Of a stretch of DNA of 64,000 nt, positions 52,907-61,178 are shown in pieces; the first letter of the stretch is position 1; each line of letters starts with the position of its first letter. Both the position numbers and the translations under genes were made by a program. Source of the stretch: Candidatus Aminicenantes bacterium UBA6072 (lineage in GTDB: Bacteria; Acidobacteriota; Aminicenantia; UBA2199). The stretch lies in NCBI GenBank assembly GCA_002436105.1, contig DIXU01000017.1, positions 1 through 64,000 on the forward strand. The letters are read 5' to 3'. The notes beneath the pieces are model-generated. The model ran no database searches and had not been told where the DNA came from. It worked only from the letters and a program-made list of their open reading frames with translations.

Positions 52907-53989
52907 CTATGGCAACTGCAATTCCTGCCGCAACAGCCTATGCAGCCGCCGGCGCACGACGTTGAAATCCTCCTTCTTCACCCTCGGGTGGACGCGGTTG
53001 CTGAGGATGATCCACTGGCGCTCGCCCTCCGCCTCCAGCCACAGCGACGTGCCGGTGAAGCCGTTGTGCCCCACGGCAGCGGGCGGAAGGGCCCGGCCCG
53101 CCGAAGTGCGCGGGGTGGAGTTCAGCTGGAAACCCAGGCTGCGGCCGGCGCCCAGGCCGGGAGTCAGGTCGCGCCAGAAGAGGGCGACGGTCTCCGCCTT
53201 GAGCAGGGTGGCGGCGGCGGGGAAGAATTCCCTCCCCAGCCGGAAGAGGTCGCGGGCGCTGGCAAAGAGTCCGGAGTTGCCCGCGCTGCCGCCGGCGTAG
53301 AAGGAATTGGCGTCGTGGGTCTCGCCGCGGATCAGTCCGCAGCGCCAGCGGAAGCGGGCCGCAGCCGCGCCATGACCGATGCGGCACAGCCCCTTCTCGT
53401 AGCGGTTGCCGACCTCGGTGGGCGCGCAGCGCGCCTGCAGCCCGGGCGGCGATCCCAGGAAGGCTGCCCGCAATCGCAACGGCTCGAAGATCACCCGCGA
53501 GGCCAGCTCCGGGAAACGGGCGCCGGATACCTTTTCCAACAGGTGCTTCAACAGGATGTAGCCGACGTCGGAATAGGCCACCCGCGTCCCCGGGGCGGCG
53601 GCGTCGCAGAGCGGCGCCGCCTGGGCCGGGTCGTCGAGGGGGCGGTAGAGGTAGAAAGGATGCCAGGGCCGCAGCCCGGCACTGTGGGTCAGAAGCTGCC
53701 CCAGGGTGACCGGCAGCTCCCGCAGCTCCGGCAGGAAGCGGCGCGCCTCGTCCTCCAGCCGCCATTGCCCCCTTTCCAGGAAATGGGCGGCCAGGAATGC
53801 GGTGACCAGGGGCTTGGTCAGCGAGGCCAGGTCGTAGAGGGTATCGCAATCCAGCGGCTCGGGGTCGGGCCAGGAGGCGCGCCTGCCGAAGCAGCGCTCG
53901 TACAGGACGCGCTCGCCGGCGGCGGCCAGGATGGACACGCCCGGAAAGGTCCTTCTCTCGATCTGGCTCCGGATGAAAGGCTCAAGCAT
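52907..53989 (-). CDS. Serine hydrolase of the class C beta-lactamase/esterase family
   Basis: A 360-residue penicillin-binding-protein-fold hydrolase without signal peptide. Active-site motifs: SLTK (residues 56-59, S-x-x-K), YSD (about 139-141, Y-x-N equivalent) and HNGFTG (H-x-G). Related proteins are esterases, D-peptidases or beta-lactamases; the cytoplasmic location disfavours antibiotic hydrolysis. It starts 8 bases inside the end of the Gfo/Idh gene and is the last gene of the lipid A/BAM operon. Confidence 0.85.
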   Translation of the reverse strand: MLEPFIRSQIERRTFPGVSILAAAGERVLYERCFGRRASWPDPEPLDCDTLYDLASLTKPLVTAFLAAHFLERGQWRLEDEARRFLPELRELPVTLGQLLTHSAGLRPWHPFYLYRPLDDPAQAAPLCDAAAPGTRVAYSDVGYILLKHLLEKVSGARFPELASRVIFEPLRLRAAFLGSPPGLQARCAPTEVGNRYEKGLCRIGHGAAAARFRWRCGLIRGETHDANSFYAGGSAGNSGLFASARDLFRLGREFFPAAATLLKAETVALFWRDLTPGLGAGRSLGFQLNSTPRTSAGRALPPAAVGHNGFTGTSLWLEAEGERQWIILSNRVHPRVKKEDFNVVRRRLHRLLRQELQLP

Positions 53990-54899
53990 CCGCGTGGGCC
54001 TGCAGCGCGGCGGAGATGTCCAGGGCCAGCTCGAGCGCCGCCCGGCCGTCGCGGCCGCTGACGACGAAATCGCCCTCGCCGGCGACGGTGCGCCGGAAAT
54101 TCTGCCACAGGCTGGCCAGAGGCTCGATGTCCTCGATGCGCGGGTATTCCTCGACGATCCGCCCCTCGCGCAGCTGGAACATCTTCACGCTGCGCTCCTT
54201 GTAATCCACGGAGAGATACAGGTTTTTCTGGAACAGGCGCAGCTTGCGCGTCTTTTCCTGGGAAACGCGGCTGGCGGTCACGTTGGCCACCAGGCCGGAA
54301 TGGAACTCCAGGCGCACGTTGGCGATGTCGATCCGGCGCGAGATGATCGGCACGCCGCTGGCGCGGATCTCCCGCACTCCGGAGCGGTCCCACTGCAGGA
54401 TGATGTCCAGGTCGTGGATCATCAGGTCCATGATGACGTCAATATCCAGCGAGCGCGGCGAAAAGGAGCCCAGGCGCTGCACCTCGATGAACAGGGGGCT
54501 GGCGACCAGCCGCCCGGCATACTCCACCGCCGGGTTGAAGCGCTCCAGGTGGCCCACGGCCAGCACCAGCCGGTTCGCCGCGGCCAGGGCGATCAGCTCA
54601 TCGGCTTCGGCCAGCGTGCGGCTGATCGGCTTCTCGACCATGACGTGCTTGCCGTTCTCCAGGAAGAGGCGGCAAAGGGCGAAATGCTCCAGGGTCGGCG
54701 CCGCCACGATGACGGCATCCACAAGCGGCAGGGCCTGGCAGGGTTCCTGCAACAGGGGAATGCCGTAGGACATGGCGTTCTTCTCCAGGTTCGCCGCCAG
54801 GACGTCGACGGCGCAGGTCAGCTGCAATCCGGGAGATTTCGCCAGCACGCGCAAGTGATTGGCGCCCATGGCGCCGGTCCCGATTACGCCGATTCTCAT
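53982..54899 (-). CDS. Gfo/Idh/MocA-family NAD(P)-dependent sugar oxidoreductase
   Basis: A 305-residue oxidoreductase: N-terminal Rossmann motif GVIGTGAMGANH, EKPISRT (EKP catalytic lysine) and a C-terminal alpha/beta domain. ATG 54899 overlaps the lpxI stop. In some bacteria a Gfo/Idh enzyme (GnnA) next to lpxA oxidises UDP-GlcNAc so that GnnB can build a 3-amino lipid A sugar; no aminotransferase is present here, so GnnA function is only a possibility. Confidence 0.88.
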   Translation of the reverse strand: MRIGVIGTGAMGANHLRVLAKSPGLQLTCAVDVLAANLEKNAMSYGIPLLQEPCQALPLVDAVIVAAPTLEHFALCRLFLENGKHVMVEKPISRTLAEADELIALAAANRLVLAVGHLERFNPAVEYAGRLVASPLFIEVQRLGSFSPRSLDIDVIMDLMIHDLDIILQWDRSGVREIRASGVPIISRRIDIANVRLEFHSGLVANVTASRVSQEKTRKLRLFQKNLYLSVDYKERSVKMFQLREGRIVEEYPRIEDIEPLASLWQNFRRTVAGEGDFVVSGRDGRAALELALDISAALQAHADA

Positions 54900-55705
54900 G
54901 TTCTCCCCATCAGGATGATCTTGTTTCGCCGCGCCCGCTCGGCCAGCGAGGCGGGATCGAGCAGAAGCGTCCTGCCTGCTTCCAGCACGAACGCCGCCGC
55001 TCGGGCCGCTGCCAGCACGTCCAGGGTGCGCGGGCCCGCCACCGGCAGGTCGAAGCGCATGTCCTGGCCCGGTCGGCTGACCTTGGCCACGACCAGCCCG
55101 GGGCCGGCGATGGCCGCGGCCCGCTCGATGGCGCGGTCGGTTCCCTCCATGGCCTCCACGGCCACGACGGCCCTGTCCTTGACGCACACCGTCTGGCCGA
55201 TATCCAGGCTGGCGAGGCCCCAGGCCTTCTGCCAGGCGAAATCGATGTCGCCGCGCAGGGCCCTGGTCAGCCGCAGGCGCGGGGTGTAGTTCCTGGCCGC
55301 CACCAGGTGCTCCTTGAGAAAGAAGGAAGAGTCGATGATCTCGATGCCTTCGCCGGCCAGGAAGTCGGCCAGCGCGGCCAGCAGCGACGTGGTGGTGCGG
55401 TCGCGGACGCCGGCCAGAAAACGCAGGAACTTGGCGTCGGCCGCCATGGCCGAGAAGACCGACGCGTGAGGGACGCGGCCGATCATCAGCGCCCGCTTCA
55501 CGCCGCGGCTCCTGAAAAAGCGGATGAGCCCACCCAGGCGGCCGAGAGGGAACTCGGCCCATTCGTCGGCTTCAGCGGCCAGGTCGGGGGCGGCGGCGCC
55601 GCGGACGGAGGCGACCACGGTATGCCAGCCCAGGCGCCGCGCCGCCCGGCAGGTCAGCAGCGGCAGGGGCGGCTCGCCGGCGATGATGCCGATCGTCTCA
55701 GCCAT
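54896..55705 (-). CDS. lpxI: UDP-2,3-diacylglucosamine pyrophosphatase LpxI
   Basis: A 269-residue LpxI (DUF1009) protein: GIIAGEPPLPLLTCRAARRLGW at the start (in part), MIGRVPH, and C-terminal VAVEAMEGTDRAIERA and VVAKVSRPGQDMRFDLPVAGPRT (in part) typical of the family. It hydrolyses UDP-2,3-diacylglucosamine to lipid X at the cytoplasmic membrane. Start overlaps the lpxA stop (ATGGCTGA). Confidence 0.92.
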   Translation of the reverse strand: MAETIGIIAGEPPLPLLTCRAARRLGWHTVVASVRGAAAPDLAAEADEWAEFPLGRLGGLIRFFRSRGVKRALMIGRVPHASVFSAMAADAKFLRFLAGVRDRTTTSLLAALADFLAGEGIEIIDSSFFLKEHLVAARNYTPRLRLTRALRGDIDFAWQKAWGLASLDIGQTVCVKDRAVVAVEAMEGTDRAIERAAAIAGPGLVVAKVSRPGQDMRFDLPVAGPRTLDVLAAARAAAFVLEAGRTLLLDPASLAERARRNKIILMGRT

Positions 55706-56504
55706 CGGAGCGGAAATTCTTCAGGATGCCTCGCTTGGTTTTGCTGATGAATTCGGTGATCACCCGGGCTTCCTCGCTGTTGGCGTGCTGCTCGCCGATC
55801 CGGTGGACGGCCTGGGTGGTGTTCAGGTCGGAGTGGTAGAGGATGCGGTAGATGTCCTTGACGTTCTCGATGAAATCGCGGCTGAGCCCGTTGCGCATCA
55901 TGCCGATGGCATTGGGACCGTACAGGCTGAACGATTCGCGGCTCTGGGCCACCTTGGCGAACGGCAGGACATCCTGGCAGACCACGCTGTAGCCGCCGAT
56001 GTAGGCGTTGCGGCCGATGCGCACGAACTGGTGCACGGCGCAGAAGGCGCTGAGCACGACATAGTCGCCGATCTCGACATGGCCGGCCAGGGTGGCGCCG
56101 TTGCTGAGGATGACGTGGCTGCCGAGCTGGCAGTCGTGGGCGACATGAGCGTAAGCCATGAGATAGTTGTCGTCGCCCAGGCGCGTGTGGCCCCCTCCCT
56201 TCGGCGTGCCGCGGTTGATGGTGGTGAACTCGCGGATGATGTTGCGGTCGCCGATGTGCACGAAGGTCTCCTCGCCCTTGAAGGTGATGTCCTGGGGGTC
56301 GGTCCCCAGCGAGGAAAAGGGGAAGATATGGCATTCGCGCCCGATGACGGTGTTGCGGTCGATGGTGGCATGGTGCTTGACCAGCGTGCGGTCGCCGATG
56401 CGCACGCCGGGCCCGATGACCGAATAGGCGTCGACCTGGACTTCCCGGCCGAGCTCGGCCTTGGCGCTGATGACGGCGGTGGGATGGATCAGCTTCTGGC
56501 TCAC
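55698..56504 (-). CDS. lpxA: UDP-N-acetylglucosamine acyltransferase LpxA
   Basis: A 268-residue left-handed beta-helix acyltransferase. Hexapeptide repeats run from about residue 5 to 190 (IHPTAVISAKAELG, YSVIGPGVRIGD, TLAGHVEIGDY), followed by a helical C-terminus. The catalytic His is in the SAFCAVHQFVRIG segment. First step of lipid A synthesis. The start is GTG 56504, inside the fabZ stop (GTGA). Confidence 0.95.
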   Translation of the reverse strand: MSQKLIHPTAVISAKAELGREVQVDAYSVIGPGVRIGDRTLVKHHATIDRNTVIGRECHIFPFSSLGTDPQDITFKGEETFVHIGDRNIIREFTTINRGTPKGGGHTRLGDDNYLMAYAHVAHDCQLGSHVILSNGATLAGHVEIGDYVVLSAFCAVHQFVRIGRNAYIGGYSVVCQDVLPFAKVAQSRESFSLYGPNAIGMMRNGLSRDFIENVKDIYRILYHSDLNTTQAVHRIGEQHANSEEARVITEFISKTKRGILKNFRSDG

Positions 56505-56935
56505 TGGGTCACCATGCAGCTCATGGTCGCTTCGACCGCCAGCTGACCGTCCACCGAGGCCTTGCCCTCGATGACGGCGAACTTGCCCCGGTCGCGGACC
56601 ACCAGCACCTCGAGGTCCAGCCGGTCTCCCGGCACGACGGGCCTCTTGAAGCGGGCTTTCTCGATGCCGGCAAAATAGGCATACACCTTCTGGCCGATGA
56701 AGCGCTGCATCAACAGCACCGCCCCCAGCTGGGCCATGGCCTCGATGATCAGCACACCCGGCATGACCGGGTTGCCGGGAAAATGGCCCTGGAAAAAATC
56801 CTCGTTGCCGGTGACGTTCTTGTAGCCCTGGATGGTCTTGCTCCCGTCGCAGGCGGTCACGCGGTCGACCAGCAGGAAGGGATAGCGATGGGGCAGGATC
56901 CGCTTGATGCCCTCGATATCCAGGGGCAGGTTCAT
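56501..56935 (-). CDS. fabZ: 3-hydroxyacyl-ACP dehydratase FabZ
   Basis: A 144-residue hot-dog-fold dehydratase with LPHRYPFLLVDRV (catalytic His) and GHFPGNPVMPGVLIIEAMAQ (catalytic Glu). Removes water from (R)-3-hydroxyacyl-ACP and so competes with LpxA for the same substrate, the usual reason for their linkage. Overlaps the skp stop by ATGA. Confidence 0.96.
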   Translation of the reverse strand: MNLPLDIEGIKRILPHRYPFLLVDRVTACDGSKTIQGYKNVTGNEDFFQGHFPGNPVMPGVLIIEAMAQLGAVLLMQRFIGQKVYAYFAGIEKARFKRPVVPGDRLDLEVLVVRDRGKFAVIEGKASVDGQLAVEATMSCMVTQ

Positions 56936-57450
56936 TTCTTGGCGGCGGCGGTGGACTGGGCGTCGTAGGACTTGACCACCTTCTCGGTAAGGTCGATGGC
57001 GGGATCGAAGAAGGTAACGCCGGCCGTGTTCAGGTCGAGGACCAGGGAGAAGCCGTTCTCCTGGGCGACCTTCTCGATGATCGGCATCAGGTCTTTCTGG
57101 ATCGCCTCGAATTCCTTCTGCTGGGCGGCCATGCTTTCCTTCTGGGCGTCCTCGGCGAAGCGCTTGATCTCGGTGCGCTTGTTGGCCAGGTCCTGGGTCT
57201 TGCGGTCGCGGGCCTCGGCGTTCAGCGCCGGGGAGAGGACTTCCTTCTCCAGGGCCTCGATCGCCTTCTGCAGCGACTCGTACTTCTTCTGCTTGGCGAT
57301 GGTCAGCGCCTGCAGGCGGCCGATGGCTTCCTTGCCCTTGACCGAGTTCTGCAGGACGACCTGGGGATTGATGATGCCGATCTTGAATTCGGCGAAGGCG
57401 AACGCGCTCAGGGCCACCAGGGCCGCGATCAACAACAGGTGTTTTTTCAT
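56932..57450 (-). CDS. Periplasmic chaperone Skp/OmpH family
   Basis: A 172-residue protein with a signal peptide (KKHLLLIAALVALSAFAFA), FKIGIINPQVVLQNSVKGKEA, a long charged coiled-coil (about 50-120; rich in Lys/Glu/Gln) and a short beta-rich end. It should hold unfolded outer-membrane proteins for the BamA gene product encoded just upstream. AAGGAG precedes the ATG. Confidence 0.92.
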   Translation of the reverse strand: MKKHLLLIAALVALSAFAFAEFKIGIINPQVVLQNSVKGKEAIGRLQALTIAKQKKYESLQKAIEALEKEVLSPALNAEARDRKTQDLANKRTEIKRFAEDAQKESMAAQQKEFEAIQKDLMPIIEKVAQENGFSLVLDLNTAGVTFFDPAIDLTEKVVKSYDAQSTAAAKK

Positions 57451-57471
57451 GTTCTTCTCCTTATTGAAAAC

Positions 57472-59787
57472 TTAATAGAATGACGGACCGACGGCGAACT
57501 TGAAGACGAAGTGCGAATCGCCGACATCCAGCAGGCGCGGGTTGTAGGCGAAGATCAGGCGGAAGGGGACGTTGAGCATGGGCACGAAGACCTTCAGCTC
57601 CAGGCCGGTCGAGGTGTAGACGTCCTTCAGCCGGATCGGCGTACCGGAGTCGTAGGAGTTGCCCATGTCGTAGAAAAAGACGAAGGAGAACTGCTGGGTC
57701 AGGGGGATGGCGTATTCCAGGTTGAAGAGGAACGACTTGGTCCCGCCCAGGACATTGCCGCTCTTGTCGCGCGGCCCGATGGTGTAGATGTCAAAGCCGC
57801 GCAGCGAGCGCTCGCCGCCCAGGAAATACTTCTCGTAGAAGGGGACCCGGCGGTTGGCGAACGGCGCCAGCCCCTCGTAGGCCAGGTGCAGGCCCAGCAC
57901 GTGCCGCTTCCACAGGGGCTGGAAGCGGACGAACTCCAGCTTCAGCTTGTGCAGGTAGATGTCCCCGCCCAGGAAGCCGCCGGAATAGCGGTAGGTGGCC
58001 AGGACCTTGCTTCCCTGGGAGGGGAAGATCGGCGAGTCCACGGTGGAATAGTACAGGGTGGGCGAAAGGGCCGAGACGCGCCGCTTGCCCGCGCTGTAAT
58101 AGTACATGTAATAGGAGCTGATGTACTGGTAGCTCTCGTTGACGTCGCTGATCTCGATGTCCTCCATGCTGTACACCAGCTGGCTGCCCCAGTAGGTCCA
58201 GAAGCGGGCCGAGCTGGAGAGGTTGAAGCCCTGCCCCTTGCGCGTGTACATGTAGGGATACTCGTAAGTGGTCTTGAAGACGTCGATGCCGAAATTGGCC
58301 GGCAGGTTGAACAGGTAGGGCTCGGTGAAGGCGAACTGGTAGTTCTTGGCGCGCGTGCCCTGCTGCAGGTTGAGGGTGAAGGCCTCGCCCATGCCCAGGA
58401 AGTTCTGGGTGGAATAGCCGGCGGCGATGAACCAGCCCTCGTAGCCGCTGTAGCCCACGTTGAAGTTGATCATCTGCCGGTTCATCTCCTTGACCTCGGC
58501 GATGACGTTGATCTTCTGGGGGTCCTGGGGGTCGGCCTTGATCTCGGGCATCTTCTCCACGGTAACCAGGCCCAGCTGCTTCATGCGCTTGATCGAGTCC
58601 TCCAGGGCGTTGATGTTCAGGCGCTTGCCCTCGCGCAGGAACCACTCGCGGCGGATGACATGGTCCTTGGTGAAGGTGTTGCCGACGAACTCGAGCTTGC
58701 CCAGGTAGACGACCTCGTTCTCCTGGATGTGGATGGTCAGGTCGGCGACGCGCCGTTCCGGGTCCAGGTTCTCGCTGGGCACGACCTGGGCGTAGAAGTA
58801 GCCGATGCCGCCGTAGAACTTCTGCATGTTCTCGATGAACTTGTTGCGCTTCTTGATGTTGTACACCTGGCCCTTCTTGAAGCCGACCAGGCTCTTGAGG
58901 AAGTCGGTGCGGATGACCTTGTTGCCTTCGACGGCGATCTCGCCCACGCGGTAGCGCGGGCCGAGCTCCACCGGGATGCTGAGCCGCAGCATGTCCTGCC
59001 GGTGCCCGAGGATCGTTTTCCGCTCCATGGTGGCGAACTCCGGCGTGCCGACCTTGGCCTCCAGGTAGCCTTTCTGCTGCAGGCGCAGGCGGACCTCCTC
59101 GAGGTCTTCCTCGATCTTCTCGCGGTTGTAGACGTCCTTGCCGGCGACGGCCGAGAGGATGGCGTGCACCTGGTTGCTCTTCAGGCCGCGGCGCAGGAAA
59201 GCCGGCGAGACCGAGCCGGGGGTGAGGCCGGGGAAAACCACCTTGGCGATGCGCGTCTTGTAGCCCGCGTCGGCGCGCACGGTCAGGGCGATCTGCCCGT
59301 TCTCCTCCTTCTTCTCGTCGATGGTCACGTCGGCCTGGTTGTAGCCCTTCTCCAGGAGCATGTCGGTGACGAGCTTCTTCACCTTGCGCACCTTGGACGG
59401 GCTGTAGTAAGAGAAGGGCTGCAGCAGGATGTTGCTGCCCTGCAGCTTCTCGTTGATGTCGCTCTCCTTGACCTTCTTGCTCAGCTTGTAGGTGACCGAG
59501 GAGATCAGCGGGTTCTCGGCCAGCACCAGGCGCACGATCTTGCCGGCGGCGCCGTTCTCCTCCTCGATGCGGATGTTCTCGAAGAAGCCGGTGGCCCAGA
59601 GCGACTGGAAATCCTCCTTCAGCTTCTGCGGGTCATAGACGCCGCCCTCGCGTGATTTCATGTAGAACTGGATGGTTTCGCGCGAGACCTTGCGATTGCC
59701 TTCGACCTGGATCTTTTCGATGACATCGGCGCACAGCCATTGGGCGCCGAGCAGCATCAGGACCAGCCACGGCATTTTTTTCAGCAT
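57472..59787 (-). CDS. bamA: Outer-membrane protein assembly factor BamA
   Basis: A 771-residue Omp85 protein: signal peptide (about 1-20), five POTRA domains (about 21-420) and a C-terminal 16-strand barrel. The lid-loop motif appears as GGERSLRGFDI (RGF), and the last residue is aromatic (KFAVGPSFY). It inserts beta-barrel proteins into the outer membrane. First gene of the seven-gene coupled operon. Confidence 0.96.
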   Translation of the reverse strand: MLKKMPWLVLMLLGAQWLCADVIEKIQVEGNRKVSRETIQFYMKSREGGVYDPQKLKEDFQSLWATGFFENIRIEEENGAAGKIVRLVLAENPLISSVTYKLSKKVKESDINEKLQGSNILLQPFSYYSPSKVRKVKKLVTDMLLEKGYNQADVTIDEKKEENGQIALTVRADAGYKTRIAKVVFPGLTPGSVSPAFLRRGLKSNQVHAILSAVAGKDVYNREKIEEDLEEVRLRLQQKGYLEAKVGTPEFATMERKTILGHRQDMLRLSIPVELGPRYRVGEIAVEGNKVIRTDFLKSLVGFKKGQVYNIKKRNKFIENMQKFYGGIGYFYAQVVPSENLDPERRVADLTIHIQENEVVYLGKLEFVGNTFTKDHVIRREWFLREGKRLNINALEDSIKRMKQLGLVTVEKMPEIKADPQDPQKINVIAEVKEMNRQMINFNVGYSGYEGWFIAAGYSTQNFLGMGEAFTLNLQQGTRAKNYQFAFTEPYLFNLPANFGIDVFKTTYEYPYMYTRKGQGFNLSSSARFWTYWGSQLVYSMEDIEISDVNESYQYISSYYMYYYSAGKRRVSALSPTLYYSTVDSPIFPSQGSKVLATYRYSGGFLGGDIYLHKLKLEFVRFQPLWKRHVLGLHLAYEGLAPFANRRVPFYEKYFLGGERSLRGFDIYTIGPRDKSGNVLGGTKSFLFNLEYAIPLTQQFSFVFFYDMGNSYDSGTPIRLKDVYTSTGLELKVFVPMLNVPFRLIFAYNPRLLDVGDSHFVFKFAVGPSFY

Positions 59788-59819
59788 GAAAACCTCGCAA
59801 AATTCGAGTTGAATGGTAT

Positions 59820-59848
59820 TTTATAGCACAAAACGCCATAAATTACAA
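59820..59848 (-). promoter_or_regulatory. Sigma-70-type promoter of the bamA operon
   Basis: Minus strand: -35 TTGTAA (59848-59843), 17-base spacer, -10 TATAAA (59825-59820) with a TGC extension. Start near 59813, about 26 bases before bamA. Divergent from the fmdB promoter about 58 bases away. Confidence 0.75.
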
Positions 59849-59905
59849 TTCTCATATAAAGGATAAGACGTACGGGATGCATGAGAAAGTTTCAGCGTTT
59901 TTTTA

Positions 59906-59934
59906 TTGACAGCCGGAATCGATTGTGCTATAAA
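59906..59934 (+). promoter_or_regulatory. Sigma-70-type promoter of the FmdB-like gene
   Basis: -35 TTGACA (59906-59911), 17-base spacer, -10 TATAAA (59929-59934), near-consensus. Start near 59941, followed by the GGAGG ribosome site. Confidence 0.82.
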
Positions 59935-59964
59935 AAAAATATCCATCACGCGGAGGAAGTGGCC

Positions 59965-60210
59965 ATGCCGATCTACGAATACAAATGCTCGAAATGCGGC
60001 AGAGTTTTCGAGTGTTTGCAGTCCGTTTCGGCCTCGCCGCGCCGCAAGTGCATCCACTGCCGGGGCCAGGCCGAAAAGATCGTTTCCCAGAGCTCGTTCC
60101 AGTTCAAGGGCTCGGGCTGGTACATCACCGATTACAAGAAGAAGGGCGCCCAGAGCGCCGCCCCGGCCAAGCCCGCGGAAAAAACCGATAAAAATGCCAA
60201 AGCCAGTTAG
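59965..60210 (+). CDS. FmdB-family zinc-ribbon protein
   Basis: An 81-residue protein beginning MPIYEYKCSKCGRVFE, with the second zinc knuckle CIHC, the family's FKGSGWYITDY segment and an Ala/Lys-rich tail. FmdB-type proteins are small putative regulators of unresolved function. GGAGG precedes ATG 59965. Confidence 0.88.
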   Translation: MPIYEYKCSKCGRVFECLQSVSASPRRKCIHCRGQAEKIVSQSSFQFKGSGWYITDYKKKGAQSAAPAKPAEKTDKNAKAS

Positions 60211-60263
60211 CCTTTCCATCTCTCCCCCCTTAATATAACCATAACCCCCACCCTACAAAAACA

Positions 60264-60286
60264 CCCCCCCCGCTACATGGGGGGGG
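60264..60286. terminator. C8/G8 hairpin after the FmdB gene
   Basis: Eight C (60264-60271), loop GCTACAT, eight G (60279-60286), with AAAA upstream and TTTT a few bases downstream. It may terminate transcription in both directions between convergent genes. Confidence 0.5.
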
Positions 60287-60309
60287 CCCGCCTTTTGTCA
60301 TTGCCAGCA

Positions 60310-60690
60310 GATGGAATCGGTTTACGGTAGACGGTTTACGGTAGACGGGAAGAGAAGAGGCAATAGGAAGACTAAAATCCCAAATCACAAATTCCAAATC
60401 CCAAATAAATTCCAAACTCCAAATTCCAATTTCCAAAACGAAAACCAAGGCAAGTGTCAGTGACGGTGTCAGTAGGAGCCTTGGAATACGTTCTTGCTCT
60501 TTCGTTTCAACGTTTTAACGCTGCAACACTTCAACGATTTATGTTCCATTGACCCTTCAATTCATCACCGAGTTCGGGATCTTCGTTTGGGTCATTTGGT
60601 AATTGAAATTTGGTGCTTGTTTGGGATTTGGAATTTGGTGCTTGGAATTTAATTCTTCACATGTCACGCGTCACGCGTTACGCGTCACGA
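60310..60690. repeat. Largest composite repeat element
   Basis: Modules: GGTTTAC/GGTAGAC heptamers, GAAGAGAAGAGGCAATAGGAAG linker, TCCAAAT array (60376-60437), AGTGTCAGTGACGGTG, TTTCAACG/TTTTAACG octamers, TCTTCGTTTGGGTCATTTGG, an inverted TTTGGAA array (60600-60650), and TCACGCG heptamers (60662-60690). Same order as 1294-1541, longer by about 130 bases in the centre. The last module encodes the end of the dtd gene. Confidence 0.88.
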
Positions 60691-61174
60691 CAGATCCTCC
60701 CTTTGCTGCCGCTGACCGCAAACAGCCGGGCTCGTCTCCTGTCTTTTCCAGGATAATGGTCACCGGCCCGTCATTGACCGAGCGCACCTGCATCATGGCG
60801 CCGAATTCCCCTGCCGCGACCGGGACGACGTCCCGCAGCAGCGAGTTGAAGCGCTCATAGAGCTCCCGGGCGCGGCCGGGCTCCTCGGCATGGGTGAAGT
60901 CTGGACGCCTCCCCTTCCTGTTGCGCGCTGCCAGGGTGAACTGCGAGACCGAGAGTACGCCGCCTCGCACCTGCCGGACATCGAGGTTCATCCTCCCCGC
61001 TTCGTCGGCGAAGACGCGCAGGTGCAGGACCTTGTCGGCCATGAAGGCGATCTCCCCCTCGCCGTCGCCCTTTTCAATGCCCACCAGCAGGAGCAATCCC
61101 CGGCCGATGCGGGCGATCTCGCGCCCCACGACGTCGACGCCGGCCTCCGCGACCCGCTGGATCACTACGCGCAT
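60671..61174 (-). CDS. dtd: D-aminoacyl-tRNA deacylase (DTD)
   Basis: A 167-residue protein with the two DTD motifs VSQFTLAA and NDGPVTI and the N-terminal MRVVIQRV. It hydrolyses D-aminoacyl-tRNA (and Gly-tRNA(Ala)). Family members are about 145 residues; here the core ends near ILEKTGDEPG, and a further tail (ending SVVTRNA) is read from the TCACGCG repeat island up to the stop at 60671. Confidence 0.93.
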   Translation of the reverse strand: MRVVIQRVAEAGVDVVGREIARIGRGLLLLVGIEKGDGEGEIAFMADKVLHLRVFADEAGRMNLDVRQVRGGVLSVSQFTLAARNRKGRRPDFTHAEEPGRARELYERFNSLLRDVVPVAAGEFGAMMQVRSVNDGPVTIILEKTGDEPGCLRSAAAKGGSVVTRNA

Positions 61175-61178
61175 GGCT

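Noticed and set aside
52907..53989. Calling the serine hydrolase an antibiotic-resistance beta-lactamase
   Set aside because: No signal peptide, and it sits in a housekeeping envelope operon; family includes many esterases and peptidases.
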